DNA of 64,000 nt from CAXXOK01 sp963675655. GTDB lineage: Bacteria > Bacillota > Clostridia > Christensenellales > Aristaeellaceae. A program made the position numbers and the translations under genes. Positions 34,421 to 43,103 of the stretch are shown here, piece after piece. The DNA is taken from NCBI GenBank assembly GCA_963675655.1, contig OY776489.1, forward strand, positions 2,232,001 to 2,296,000, written 5' to 3'. The notes beneath the pieces were generated by a model that did not search any database, had not been told where the DNA came from, and worked only from the letters and a program-made list of their open reading frames with translations. The first letter of the stretch is position 1, and each line of letters starts with the position of its first letter.

Positions 34421-35604
34421 TGAACAAATACGACTTTTCCTTTTTCGATTGCCCGATCGACCGCTGCGGAACCGCGACGTATAAATGGGACATGCTGCAC
34501 GAACGGGAAAAATGCGATTTATTGCCCATGTGGGTAGCGGATATGGACTTTCGCTGCGCAGATGAAGTAAGCGAGGCGATTATCCGCCGAGCGCAGCATC
34601 CTGTATTCGGGTATACCACGCAAACCGATTCGGCTGTACAGGCGATGCTGGATTTCTTACTGAAACACGACGGTATTGCCCTAACCAAAGGGCAGCAGGC
34701 AATCTTACCTGGCGTCGTGCCGGGTTTGCGCACGGCTGTGAATGTGTTTACCGAACCGGGCGAGGGCGTGCTGATTCAACCGCCGGTATACGGCCCGTTT
34801 TTTGCGGCTGTACGGCAGAATGGGCGGAAACTAGTTGAAAATCCGCTGATAACAGACGCGGATGGGCGTTATCAAATGGATTTTGACGGGATGGAAAAAG
34901 CGTTCCAAGGCGGTGTACGGCTGGCATTGCTGTGCAGTCCGCATAATCCCGTAGCGCGCGTATGGAGCAGGCAGGAACTGGACAAGGTCTATGCCCTATG
35001 TAAACAGTATGGCGTAACCCTTGTTGTGGACGAAATACACCGTGATTTTGTTTACGAAAAGGATGCTTTCACCACCGCCCTGAAACTGGATGAAGCGGAA
35101 GACGCAAACATTATTGTGTTAACCAGCGCCGGGAAAACCTTCAACCTTGCGGGACTGCAACAGGGGGCACTGCTTACGCGCAATGCCGCAGCCAAGGAGC
35201 GCATGGTACGCCACATGCACCGTATGGGCGTAGAGGCGGGTAATATTTTCGCAATGACTGCCACTGAAACGGCTTACCGCGATGGCGAAGCGTGGTTTGC
35301 CGGATTGATGGCCTATTTGGATGCGGCACGGAAAATGCTGAAGGATGAATTGACAAAGCGGCTGCCCAAGGCGATCATGGCGGAGCAGGAGGCTACCTAT
35401 CTGGCATGGCTGGATTTACGGGCGTACGGCTTTTCAACAGCCGAGTTAATGCGCCGCACGCATCAGGCGGGCGTTGCGTTCAACCCCGGTACGGATTTTG
35501 ACCCGCGGCAGGGCGAAGGCTTCCTGCGTTTTAACTTCGGCTGTCCGCACAACCAAACACTGGATGCGCTAAACCGTTTGGAAAAAGCAATCAAACAATC
35601 GTAA
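34420..35604 (+). CDS. patB: PatB/MalY-type cystathionine beta-lyase (C-S lyase)
   Basis: This 394-residue fold-type I PLP enzyme has the PatB N-terminus KYDFSFFDCPIDRCGTATYKWD and LPMWVADMDFR. The PLP-contacting PPVYGPFF is present, DEIHRDF carries the Asp that pairs with the pyridine nitrogen, and Schiff-base Lys239 lies in TSAGKTFNLAG. The C-terminal RFNFGCP closes the fold. It cleaves C-S bonds of cystathionine or cysteine conjugates, giving a thiol, pyruvate and ammonia. Because PatB enzymes are promiscuous, a role in methionine synthesis or in sulfur scavenging are both possible. It overlaps the methyltransferase gene by one base. Confidence 0.9.
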   Translation: MNKYDFSFFDCPIDRCGTATYKWDMLHEREKCDLLPMWVADMDFRCADEVSEAIIRRAQHPVFGYTTQTDSAVQAMLDFLLKHDGIALTKGQQAILPGVVPGLRTAVNVFTEPGEGVLIQPPVYGPFFAAVRQNGRKLVENPLITDADGRYQMDFDGMEKAFQGGVRLALLCSPHNPVARVWSRQELDKVYALCKQYGVTLVVDEIHRDFVYEKDAFTTALKLDEAEDANIIVLTSAGKTFNLAGLQQGALLTRNAAAKERMVRHMHRMGVEAGNIFAMTATETAYRDGEAWFAGLMAYLDAARKMLKDELTKRLPKAIMAEQEATYLAWLDLRAYGFSTAELMRRTHQAGVAFNPGTDFDPRQGEGFLRFNFGCPHNQTLDALNRLEKAIKQS

Positions 35605-35630
35605 CAGACAGAATCTAGGGAGGAAAAAAC

Positions 35631-37001
35631 GTGGAAACGGCGAATCAAATCATCGACGAAAACCGGAATGAACTGATACAAACTTTAAAACGCTGGATAC
35701 AGGCCCCCAGTATTAAAGCCGATCCGGATGGAGACGCACCCTTTGGTACGGCGGTAAAGCAGGCGCTGGAAACAGCACTGGCGGATGCGCAGGCTATGGG
35801 CTTTTCCGTGCGTAATTTTGATAACTACGCGGGTGATGTGCGCATGGGCCCGTTGGGTGTGGATCCATTGGGCATTTTAGTGCATTTGGATGTTGTGCCT
35901 GTGGGCGACGGCTGGACGGTAGACCCTTTTGAAGGCGTTGTGGAAGGAGACCGGATGATCGGGCGCGGTACCAGCGACGATAAAGGGCCTGCTGTTGCGG
36001 CGCTGTTTGCGATGCAGGCAATTAAGAACGCGGATATCCCGCTGAAACGAGAAGTGCGGTTGATCTTCGGCTGTGATGAGGAAAGCGGCTGGGAAGATAT
36101 GGCCTACTATACGGCCCATTGCGATATGCCGCGTTCTGGATTCAGCCCGGACGCCAGTTACCCTGTGATTAACACAGAAAAAGGGCTGCTGGTGATGAAG
36201 CTGCAAGCTAAACCCGACACGCAGGGCTTGCAAGTGATTAAAATCGCAGTAGGAGAACGCCATAACGTCATCCCCGGCAGTGCAACCGCGCTGATACAGG
36301 GGGATGCAGACATGTGCGACCGTATTAACCGGCTGGCAAAAGAGATGACGCTGGACGTGCAGGCGGTTCCCCAGGAAGATGGCGTTTTGCTTACAGCAAC
36401 GGGAATTCCGGGGCATGCTGCGTACCCGGAAAATGCGCGCAACGCCATTGGAGAGCTTTTATTGATGCTCCGGGCGCTTGGCGTGGAAGGCGGCTTAAAA
36501 ACGCTGGCGGATACCATCGGGCTGGAATACGACGGTACTAGCCTTGGCGTCGCCTGCAGCGATAAAACCAGCGGTCCGCTTACGTGTAATTTGGGTGTGC
36601 TGCGGTATGATGAAGAAAACGGCTTGTATGCGGAGCTGGATTTCCGTTATCCAATCCTTGCTGACAGCAGCCGGATTATTGAGACGGTGAAAGCCGCGGT
36701 GGCAGAAACGGTTGAAGCAAAGAAAACTACGCTGAAAGCGCCACACCACGTGCCGCCGAACAGCAAACTGGTTACTGCACTGCTCAATGCGTACCATGAC
36801 GAAACGGGGCGGCCGCGAGAGTGCGTCTCCACTGGTGGCGGCACCTATGCGCGCTGCCTTGCGGAAGGCGTCGCATTCGGCGCGCAATTCCCCGATGAGG
36901 AAGATGTAGCGCATCAGGCAAACGAGTATATCTCGCTGGATGCGTTGATGCTGAACGTACATATTCTGGCCAGAGCAATTGTGTCGCTGGCCGGTGCATA
37001 A
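35631..37001 (+). CDS. pepV: M20 dipeptidase PepV-like
   Basis: The start is GTG at 35631, with AGGGAGG upstream. The 456-residue protein is of the M20A dipeptidase type. Metal ligand His85 and Asp87 lie in LVHLDVVPVGDGW, the bridging Asp lies in RGTSDDKGP (116-117), and catalytic Glu lies in GCDEESGW (149-151). A lid domain follows, with a second ligand region at TGGGTYARC and PDEEDVAHQANEY. PepV hydrolyses dipeptides with an N-terminal aminoacyl residue in the cytoplasm. The length is typical. Confidence 0.92.
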   Translation: METANQIIDENRNELIQTLKRWIQAPSIKADPDGDAPFGTAVKQALETALADAQAMGFSVRNFDNYAGDVRMGPLGVDPLGILVHLDVVPVGDGWTVDPFEGVVEGDRMIGRGTSDDKGPAVAALFAMQAIKNADIPLKREVRLIFGCDEESGWEDMAYYTAHCDMPRSGFSPDASYPVINTEKGLLVMKLQAKPDTQGLQVIKIAVGERHNVIPGSATALIQGDADMCDRINRLAKEMTLDVQAVPQEDGVLLTATGIPGHAAYPENARNAIGELLLMLRALGVEGGLKTLADTIGLEYDGTSLGVACSDKTSGPLTCNLGVLRYDEENGLYAELDFRYPILADSSRIIETVKAAVAETVEAKKTTLKAPHHVPPNSKLVTALLNAYHDETGRPRECVSTGGGTYARCLAEGVAFGAQFPDEEDVAHQANEYISLDALMLNVHILARAIVSLAGA

Positions 37002-37039
37002 ACGACTCTAAGCGACCCCTTACAGGATAGGAGTATACC

Positions 37040-37318
37040 ATGAGAGTGGATAAGTTTTTAAAGGTTTCCCGGATTATCAAACGGCGTACCGTTGCCAACG
37101 ATGCTTGTTCCGGCGGCCGCGTCAGCCTGAACGGGCGCGTAGCCAAGCCGGGTGCGGATGTGAAAATCGGAGATATGCTGGAGATTCGCTTCGGCAATCG
37201 TATCGGGAAATATAAGGTACTCGGCGTACCGGAAACCGTACGTAAAGATGCCGCTGCCGACCTGTATGAAGTGTTGGAAGAAGACGCGCAAACCAAAGCG
37301 GAGCGCGGTATGGAATGA
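37040..37318 (+). CDS. rqcP: S4-domain RNA-binding protein RqcP (YabO/Hsp15-like)
   Basis: The 92-residue protein is an S4 domain with the RVDKFLKVSRIIKRRTVAND start and SGGRVSLNGRVAKPGADVKIGD turn typical of RqcP/YabO. RqcP works with RqcH on split 50S ribosomes to add alanine tails to stalled chains. A short charged C-terminal extension is present. The ATG has AGGATAGG upstream. It overlaps ispD by 4 bases (ATGA). It is often found near divIC in Bacilli; here it sits with ispD instead. Confidence 0.87.
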   Translation: MRVDKFLKVSRIIKRRTVANDACSGGRVSLNGRVAKPGADVKIGDMLEIRFGNRIGKYKVLGVPETVRKDAAADLYEVLEEDAQTKAERGME

Positions 37319-38010
37319 AAACATACGCGATTGTACTGGGGGGCGGCAGCGGTACGCGCATGGGCGTGGACGTGAACAAAGTGCTAATGCCCCTTCGGGG
37401 GATACCGGCCATCGTGCGCGCAATTGCGCCTTTTACCAGCCTTTGTGCCGGCATTGTTGTTGTGGCGCGGGCGGCCGAAGTAGATGTAATGCAAAAAACA
37501 TTGCAGCGCTACGGCTTGGGCAAGGCGGTGCTGTGCGTGGTGCCCGGCGGTGAAAACCGGCAAGGTTCGGTAGCCAATGGCCTTGCGGCGCTGCCGAAAG
37601 ATGCGCAGGCCGTTTTGGTGCATGACGGTGCAAGGGCGCTGGTTACCGAAGCGGTGATTGCCCGCGCGCTGGCGTCGCTGGAGGCGCATGGTTCCGGCGT
37701 TGCCGCCGTACCGGTGACCGATACCATCAAGCGCGCGGATGCACAAGGGTGCGTGCAGGAAACGCTGGACCGCAGCGCGCTGTTTGCTATGCAAACGCCA
37801 CAGGCTTTTACGGTGGAGACGCTGCAGACTGCGCACCGGCAGGCGGCGGAGGATGGATACCTGGCTACGGATGATGCCGCACTGCTTGAACATGCCGCAA
37901 TGCCGGTATACCTGTGCGATGGTGACCGTAATAATATTAAACTGACGACCTTTTTCGATATCCGGCTGGCCGAGGCGATCCTCGCGGCGCGGGAGGAGGA
38001 AAACGGATAA
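37315..38010 (+). CDS. ispD: 2-C-methyl-D-erythritol 4-phosphate cytidylyltransferase
   Basis: The 231-residue protein has the nucleotidyltransferase start IVLGGGSGTRMG at residues 5-16, followed by VLVHDGARALV. It also has PVTDTIKRAD and TPQAFTVE...DDAALLEHAAMPVYLCDGDRNNIKLT, all IspD hallmarks. It makes CDP-methylerythritol in the MEP route to isoprenoids. It overlaps rqcP by 4 bases and ends at the A of the ispF start, so the two act as one translational unit. Confidence 0.96.
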   Translation: MKTYAIVLGGGSGTRMGVDVNKVLMPLRGIPAIVRAIAPFTSLCAGIVVVARAAEVDVMQKTLQRYGLGKAVLCVVPGGENRQGSVANGLAALPKDAQAVLVHDGARALVTEAVIARALASLEAHGSGVAAVPVTDTIKRADAQGCVQETLDRSALFAMQTPQAFTVETLQTAHRQAAEDGYLATDDAALLEHAAMPVYLCDGDRNNIKLTTFFDIRLAEAILAAREEENG

Positions 38011-38513
38011 TGCGTATTGGGCATGGTATGGATGTGCACCGCCTTGTGCAAGGGCGTCCGCTCATCCTTTGCGGAGTAACGATTCCCCATGAAAAGGGAT
38101 TGCTGGGGCACAGCGATGCGGATGTGGCAACCCATGCCCTGATGGATGCGCTGCTGGGTGCGGCCGCCCTTGGGGATATTGGCGTGCTGTTCCCCGACAC
38201 ACAGGAGAAATACCGTGGCGCTGACTCGCTGGAACTGCTGGGCACAGTGGTAGCACGCATTGAGGAGCTGGGGTTTACCCCGGCGAATGTGGATATTACC
38301 ATTGTTGCACAACGCCCCAAGCTGCGCCCGTATATTGACGAGATGCGCGGCAATCTAGCGGAGCGCATGCAATTGCCGATCGGCTGCGTAAGCGTGAAAG
38401 CGACGACCAGTGAAGGCCTTGGCTATGAAGGAACCGAGCAGGGCATCTCCGCGCAGGCGGTGTGCCTGCTGCGCGCTATGGGCGATTCTACCGCAGATTC
38501 TGGTACTTTGTGA
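38010..38513 (+). CDS. ispF: 2-C-methyl-D-erythritol 2,4-cyclodiphosphate synthase
   Basis: The 167-residue protein has the zinc ligands Asp8 and His10 in GHGMDVHRL. The GLLGHSDADVATHALMDALLGA block is present, with DIGVLFPDTQEKY and the C-terminal VSVKATTSEGLGYEGTEQGISAQAVCL. It forms homotrimers that cyclise CDP-methylerythritol phosphate. It starts one base after ispD and is followed within a few bases by comEC. Confidence 0.97.
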   Translation: MRIGHGMDVHRLVQGRPLILCGVTIPHEKGLLGHSDADVATHALMDALLGAAALGDIGVLFPDTQEKYRGADSLELLGTVVARIEELGFTPANVDITIVAQRPKLRPYIDEMRGNLAERMQLPIGCVSVKATTSEGLGYEGTEQGISAQAVCLLRAMGDSTADSGTL

Positions 38514-38518
38514 GAGCC

Positions 38519-40921
38519 ATGCAGCAAGAATATGGCGCAGCCGGGCGGTTGCATGCACAGGAGCACAACCGCTTTATTCCGATACTGGCACTGACGTACG
38601 GATTTGGCGTATGGCTTGCACTTCGCGTAGAAAGTGGGTTATGGCCGCTGTGGCTGCTTGCCGCGGCGGTTTTCCTTGGCGTTTTGTTGCGAGGGCTGCA
38701 TATGCCGCTGCGGTGGATTACGCTGCCGCTTGCAGTGATGGCCGCGCTGTTTTGGACGCAGGTTTATATGAATCCGCAAATGCCTTCGCCGGGTATTTAT
38801 AATGGGATTACAGCAACTGTATATGGCGAGGCTACGGAACGTTCCAGCGGTGGGATTGCGTTTACCCTGTGCGATGTTACCTTAAAGGGCGTAACCCAGC
38901 CCGGGAAAGCCTACTGCACGCTGGATGCGCAGGACGGTGTGCGTGCCGGTGATCTGTTTGACGGTGCTGCGCTGCGCTTTTCCGGTTCCATATACCAGCC
39001 GTCCGGAAAAGAAAATGCGAATGATTTCGATTTTCGCCTGTGGCTTTACCAAAATAACATTGGCTATGGTATTTCTTCGGTTCGTGATTTGGAAATTTTA
39101 AATACCCCGCAAACAGCGCCATGGATTAGCTTTGCCGCGCGGGTGCGGGTGTTTTGCCAGGCGCGGTTCCAAAGCCTTATGGGAGAGCAAAGCAGTCTGG
39201 CAATGGCCATGCTGTTGGGAGACAGGCTTACGCTTACGCAGGAAAAACAAACCGCTTTTCAACGCGCAGGCGTAGCCCACCTGATGGCGGTATCCGGCTT
39301 ACATGTTGGGCTGCTTGCGGCGGCGCTGCTGGGTTTGCTCAATCTGCTTTCGCTGCGCAAATCGCACCGGTTTATCGTATTGACGGTTTTTCTGGCGTTA
39401 TATTGTTTGGTTACCGGGTTTTCGCCCGCGTCGGTGCGTGCTTCGGTGATGCTGCTGTTGGTGATGCTTGCGCGCATAGCTGGGCGAAAGCCGGACCCGC
39501 TGACAACGTTGTCTATGGCAGCGTTGATTGTGCTTATCCTCAACCCACTGGATTTGTTTTCGGCCGGGTTTACCCTTTCCTTTACCGCAATGGCAGGGAT
39601 ATTACTGCTGTATCCACGCTTGATGGGCATACTGAACCAGTTGCCCATACCTAAGTGGCTTACACCCCGGCGTAAAGAAAAACAGCTGATTCGGATAGCA
39701 AAGGATAATGCCCTGAAAACCAGAGAGTTGCTGGCGGTCAGTCTGGCGGCGCAAATCGGGGTGTTGCTGCCAACGGCGGCGTATTTTCATCAATTACCGC
39801 TATATGGGATTGTATTTAACCTGTTTGCTGTGCCACTGGCTGGGTTGCTGGTGCCGGGTTATGCGATTACTCTGCTGGTCTCGCTGCTGCCGGGTATTGG
39901 CGGCTTACTGGCAATGCCACTGGGGTGGCTGGCTGGATTAGGCAGCCGTATTATGCTTTGGCTGGTGCAGTTATCCGCATGGTTGCCCTATGCGCAGATC
40001 CGCGTACCTTCGCCCAATGTATGGGCTTGTGTGGGAATGGGTTTGGCGATGATTACGGTATCCGGTTATGTGCGGGCATCTGCGTTTAGGCGGATCGCCG
40101 CGATTACATTGATAGCGGTGCTGGGCAGTGCCGGGGCATATGCCACCCGTCCAGCGGCGCTGCGGTACCACCAGTTTGCAACTGGCCGTGCCGATGCTGC
40201 GCTGATCTTTGACGGTGATGCTACTGTTGCATTGGATGTAGGTACATACGGCACCGAGGTAACCGACCGGCTTTTGGCCGAAGGCCGCTCACTGGATGCG
40301 CTGATTCTTACGCATCTACACTTAGACCATGCACAGGGTGTGCAGGAACTACTGGAGCAGAAAATACCAATTGATCGCATCTATCTACCGGACGAAGTGG
40401 AAAAGGTAGCCATGAGTGCGGAAAGCACCGCAGTGTATAAGCAGATTATGCAAAGTGGAATCCCTATTACCTATCTTGCGGCAGGAGATACCCTTCGTTT
40501 TCACGAAATGAGCATTCAGGTGCTTTGGCCGCAGGCAGGACGCACCCGGACGGGGATAGACGCAAACGACCGATCGCTCGCAACGCTGATAACGCTTGGA
40601 GATTTGCGGATTCTCAGCATGGGAGATAACACCAATAATTATGAGCTGTATGCGGCGACAGCCTGCGACATACTGAAAGTGGGGCATCATGGCAGCGCAA
40701 CGGCAACATCGGCTGCATTTTTACAGATTGCCGATCCCCAAGTAGCGCTGATAACGTGCTGGTCCGGCAGCAGCGGCCCGGCCGAAGCAACCCTTGAACG
40801 GCTGCAAGCTGCAGGTTCACAAATATACCGCACAGATGAAACAGGCGAAATCATCATTGAGGTGCGGGGCAGTCAATATTCGATTTCAACATACCTGACG
40901 GGGGAGAATCATGGATTATAA
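38519..40921 (+). CDS. comEC: DNA internalisation protein ComEC/Rec2
   Basis: The start is placed at ATG 38519, just after ispF; the longer frame from 38462 lies inside ispF. The product of about 800 residues has an N-terminal membrane/OB part and the competence domain with the hallmark VAHLMAVSGLHVGLLAA. Many TM helices follow, then a C-terminal metallo-beta-lactamase domain with LILTHLHLDHAQGVQELL and KVGHHGSATATS. ComEC is the channel that moves single-stranded DNA into the cell. No comEA lies directly upstream. The stop overlaps holA by 11 bases. The domain order is complete, so the gene looks intact. Confidence 0.92.
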   Translation: MQQEYGAAGRLHAQEHNRFIPILALTYGFGVWLALRVESGLWPLWLLAAAVFLGVLLRGLHMPLRWITLPLAVMAALFWTQVYMNPQMPSPGIYNGITATVYGEATERSSGGIAFTLCDVTLKGVTQPGKAYCTLDAQDGVRAGDLFDGAALRFSGSIYQPSGKENANDFDFRLWLYQNNIGYGISSVRDLEILNTPQTAPWISFAARVRVFCQARFQSLMGEQSSLAMAMLLGDRLTLTQEKQTAFQRAGVAHLMAVSGLHVGLLAAALLGLLNLLSLRKSHRFIVLTVFLALYCLVTGFSPASVRASVMLLLVMLARIAGRKPDPLTTLSMAALIVLILNPLDLFSAGFTLSFTAMAGILLLYPRLMGILNQLPIPKWLTPRRKEKQLIRIAKDNALKTRELLAVSLAAQIGVLLPTAAYFHQLPLYGIVFNLFAVPLAGLLVPGYAITLLVSLLPGIGGLLAMPLGWLAGLGSRIMLWLVQLSAWLPYAQIRVPSPNVWACVGMGLAMITVSGYVRASAFRRIAAITLIAVLGSAGAYATRPAALRYHQFATGRADAALIFDGDATVALDVGTYGTEVTDRLLAEGRSLDALILTHLHLDHAQGVQELLEQKIPIDRIYLPDEVEKVAMSAESTAVYKQIMQSGIPITYLAAGDTLRFHEMSIQVLWPQAGRTRTGIDANDRSLATLITLGDLRILSMGDNTNNYELYAATACDILKVGHHGSATATSAAFLQIADPQVALITCWSGSSGPAEATLERLQAAGSQIYRTDETGEIIIEVRGSQYSISTYLTGENHGL

Positions 40922-41957
40922 TCAGTTTTTTGAGTCCATTAAAACCGGAGAACTCCAAAAGCTCTATTTGTTAGAGGGTACGGAGGAATATATTAAAGCA
41001 TCTGCGGTCGGCGCTTTTTACAAGCGCCTTTTACCGGAGGGGCTGGAAGCGATGAATCTTTCTGAGCTACTTAATCCGGAGCCGGACGAGTTGATTGCCG
41101 CGTGTGAAACCTTGCCGTTTATGGCGGATCAACGTGTGGTGCTTGTACGCGAATGCGATTCGCTCACCACGTCCAAAAAAGGAGATAACGATAAGGCGGA
41201 GGGAATACTGGAGTACCTGCCCAAGTTGTCGCCGGATACCTGCCTGGTGTTTCTGGTGAAAGGGAAGGCAGACAAGCGTAAGAAGCTGTATCTGGCGCTG
41301 AAAAAGCAGGGTGTGATTGTCGATTTTTCCCCCATGAATGATGAACAGGCGGAGAAATGGGCGGCTCGTACGATGCACGCGATGGGAAAAACCTTGCAAC
41401 GCAGCGAGGCGCAGAAGCTGATTTTTACCGTTGGGCACGATGCGGCATTGCTGAAACAGGAAATGGAAAAGCTCGCCGCATATGTGGGCGAGCGCGAAAC
41501 GGTGACGGATGAGGATATCGACGCGATTTGCATCCGGTCGCTGGAGTGCTCCGTATTCCAGATGGTGGATGAGCAGGCAGCCGGGCGCACCCATGAAGCG
41601 TGCAGACTTTTAAATACGGTGCTTACCGGCGGTGAGGACCGCTTTATGGTGCTGGCGATGCTGCTGCGGCAATACCGGATTTTATTCCATATGCGGTGCT
41701 TGCTGGAGGAGCGTACCCCCTCCGGCGCGCTGGCGAGCCTGTTGGGCATACCGCCTTTTGCCGTGGCGCGTACGCAGGCACAGGCACGACGTTACACCAA
41801 GGAGCAGCTGAAAGCGGCATATGACTATTTGTACGATTTGGAATACCGCCTAAAATCCGGCCGCATATCGCAGGACGGGAGTGCGGAAATGGCGATGTTC
41901 CAACTGGACGCAATCCTGAATGCATCGCAGCCGGACGATGTGGCTATCGGTGGTTGA
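40911..41957 (+). CDS. holA: DNA polymerase III delta subunit
   Basis: The 348-residue protein fits HolA, the clamp-loader delta subunit. Early segments are QKLYLLEGTEEYIKASAV and SLPFMADQRVVLVRE-like ETLPFMADQRVVLVRECD. The middle has DTCLVFLVKGKADKRKKLYLAL-type strands, and the C-terminal helices (LAMLLRQYRILFHMRCLLE) are typical. It loads the beta clamp with HolB and DnaX. It overlaps comEC by 11 bases, the usual comEC-holA pairing in Firmicutes. Confidence 0.93.
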   Translation: MDYNQFFESIKTGELQKLYLLEGTEEYIKASAVGAFYKRLLPEGLEAMNLSELLNPEPDELIAACETLPFMADQRVVLVRECDSLTTSKKGDNDKAEGILEYLPKLSPDTCLVFLVKGKADKRKKLYLALKKQGVIVDFSPMNDEQAEKWAARTMHAMGKTLQRSEAQKLIFTVGHDAALLKQEMEKLAAYVGERETVTDEDIDAICIRSLECSVFQMVDEQAAGRTHEACRLLNTVLTGGEDRFMVLAMLLRQYRILFHMRCLLEERTPSGALASLLGIPPFAVARTQAQARRYTKEQLKAAYDYLYDLEYRLKSGRISQDGSAEMAMFQLDAILNASQPDDVAIGG

Positions 41958-41983
41958 TTTTAATTGAGGTAGGAGAAATAACT

Positions 41984-42163
41984 TTGAAAAAGATGCAAAT
42001 CATCAGTTTTTTACTGCTATTAGTAACCTTGGGTGGTTTTTTAGTGAACCAATTTTTTCAGCCGTTCCCGGATTGGCTGGTTCGGGTGGATGGAATCATC
42101 ATGCTGATGGCGATATTTATGTTCTCGTTCAGCACAGCCCGCCTGCTCAGCCGGAAGGGGTAG
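41984..42163 (+). CDS. Small two-helix membrane protein
   Basis: The start is TTG at 41984, because GTAGGAGAAA lies about 9 bases upstream; the longer frame from 41954 would begin inside holA. The 59-residue product has two hydrophobic helices (about residues 5-22 and 34-50) around a short loop with FFQPFPDW, then a basic end. It is unrecognised. It is the last gene of the rightward run and is convergent with the aldo/keto reductase, whose stop lies 4 bases away. Confidence 0.55.
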   Translation: MKKMQIISFLLLLVTLGGFLVNQFFQPFPDWLVRVDGIIMLMAIFMFSFSTARLLSRKG

Positions 42164-42167
42164 TATA

Positions 42168-43103
42168 CTAGCGGGAGACCTCGTTAAGCAGTGTCTTTTC
42201 CTTCTCGGATAGCGTAAAGGACGAAGCCAATGCGTTGGCTTCTGCCTGCGCGGGAGACTTAACCCCTGTAATTACAACGCTTTGGGGCAGCGTATCCAAA
42301 ATCCAGCGCACAGCGACGCCCGCAACCGGCACGCCGTGCGTTTTTGCTATCGGGCGCATGACTTCGACGATGCGCAAGTTCTTTTGCAGCTTATCACCAT
42401 AAAAATTATCATAAATGCTGCGACTGCGGCGGTCATCCTGATCGAAATGTACGTCGGCACCATATTTACCGGTCAAAATGCCTTGCCCTAAACTGCCCCA
42501 GGTAAGCGGGGCGATGTTCAGCTGGGCGGCAATATCGCGTATGGCGGTTTCGTCGTCCCGGTGAGCGAGGCTGAAATGGTTTTGGAAGGATGCAATATGT
42601 TCGCTGTAGGGAAGCAGCGCAGGCAAAGCCTCGGCGGTAATATTGCTAAGGCCAATGGCGCGAATGTCGCCCTTTTCCTTGCGGGCAATCATTGCCTCCA
42701 TCAGATCCGGTATCGGCGTATAGCCGTCCAGATAGTGCACCTGATACAAATCGATATAATCCGTATGTAGCCGTTTGAGGCTTGCGCCCAATGCTTGCTC
42801 CATATAGGCGGGGCTGTTGTCAAAAAAAGTTTTTCCGTTTTCGACCCGCACGCCAAACTTGGTTGCCAATACGGCTTCGTGGCGGTGGGCATGCAACGTT
42901 TCGCCTAAGGTTTCTTCGCTACGCCCTAAACCGTAGGTATCTGCGGTGTCGTAGAAATTAACCCCCAGTTCCAGCGCGCGCAGCATTGCGCGCTCTACCT
43001 CGCTGCGGGACACGTTGCCCCAGCCATATTCTCCCGCCGGGCATCCGCCCATACATAAACGGCTGACTGAGATGGAGGTTCCCTTAATCGTAATCGTTTC
43101 CAT
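42168..43103 (-). CDS. Aldo/keto reductase
   Basis: The 311-residue protein is a member of the aldo/keto reductase superfamily. The catalytic tetrad is Asp52, Tyr57, Lys82 and His123 (YDTADTYG, TKFG, LYQVHYLDG). The C-terminal NADPH-binding part contains PVAGVAVRWILDTLPQ and VITGVKSPAQAEANA. Likely role: NADPH-linked reduction of aldehydes or ketones; the substrate is unknown. The stop of holA's neighbour is convergent, and its start overlaps the downstream end of the rRNA methyltransferase gene by about 20 bases. Confidence 0.9.
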   Translation of the reverse strand: METITIKGTSISVSRLCMGGCPAGEYGWGNVSRSEVERAMLRALELGVNFYDTADTYGLGRSEETLGETLHAHRHEAVLATKFGVRVENGKTFFDNSPAYMEQALGASLKRLHTDYIDLYQVHYLDGYTPIPDLMEAMIARKEKGDIRAIGLSNITAEALPALLPYSEHIASFQNHFSLAHRDDETAIRDIAAQLNIAPLTWGSLGQGILTGKYGADVHFDQDDRRSRSIYDNFYGDKLQKNLRIVEVMRPIAKTHGVPVAGVAVRWILDTLPQSVVITGVKSPAQAEANALASSFTLSEKEKTLLNEVSR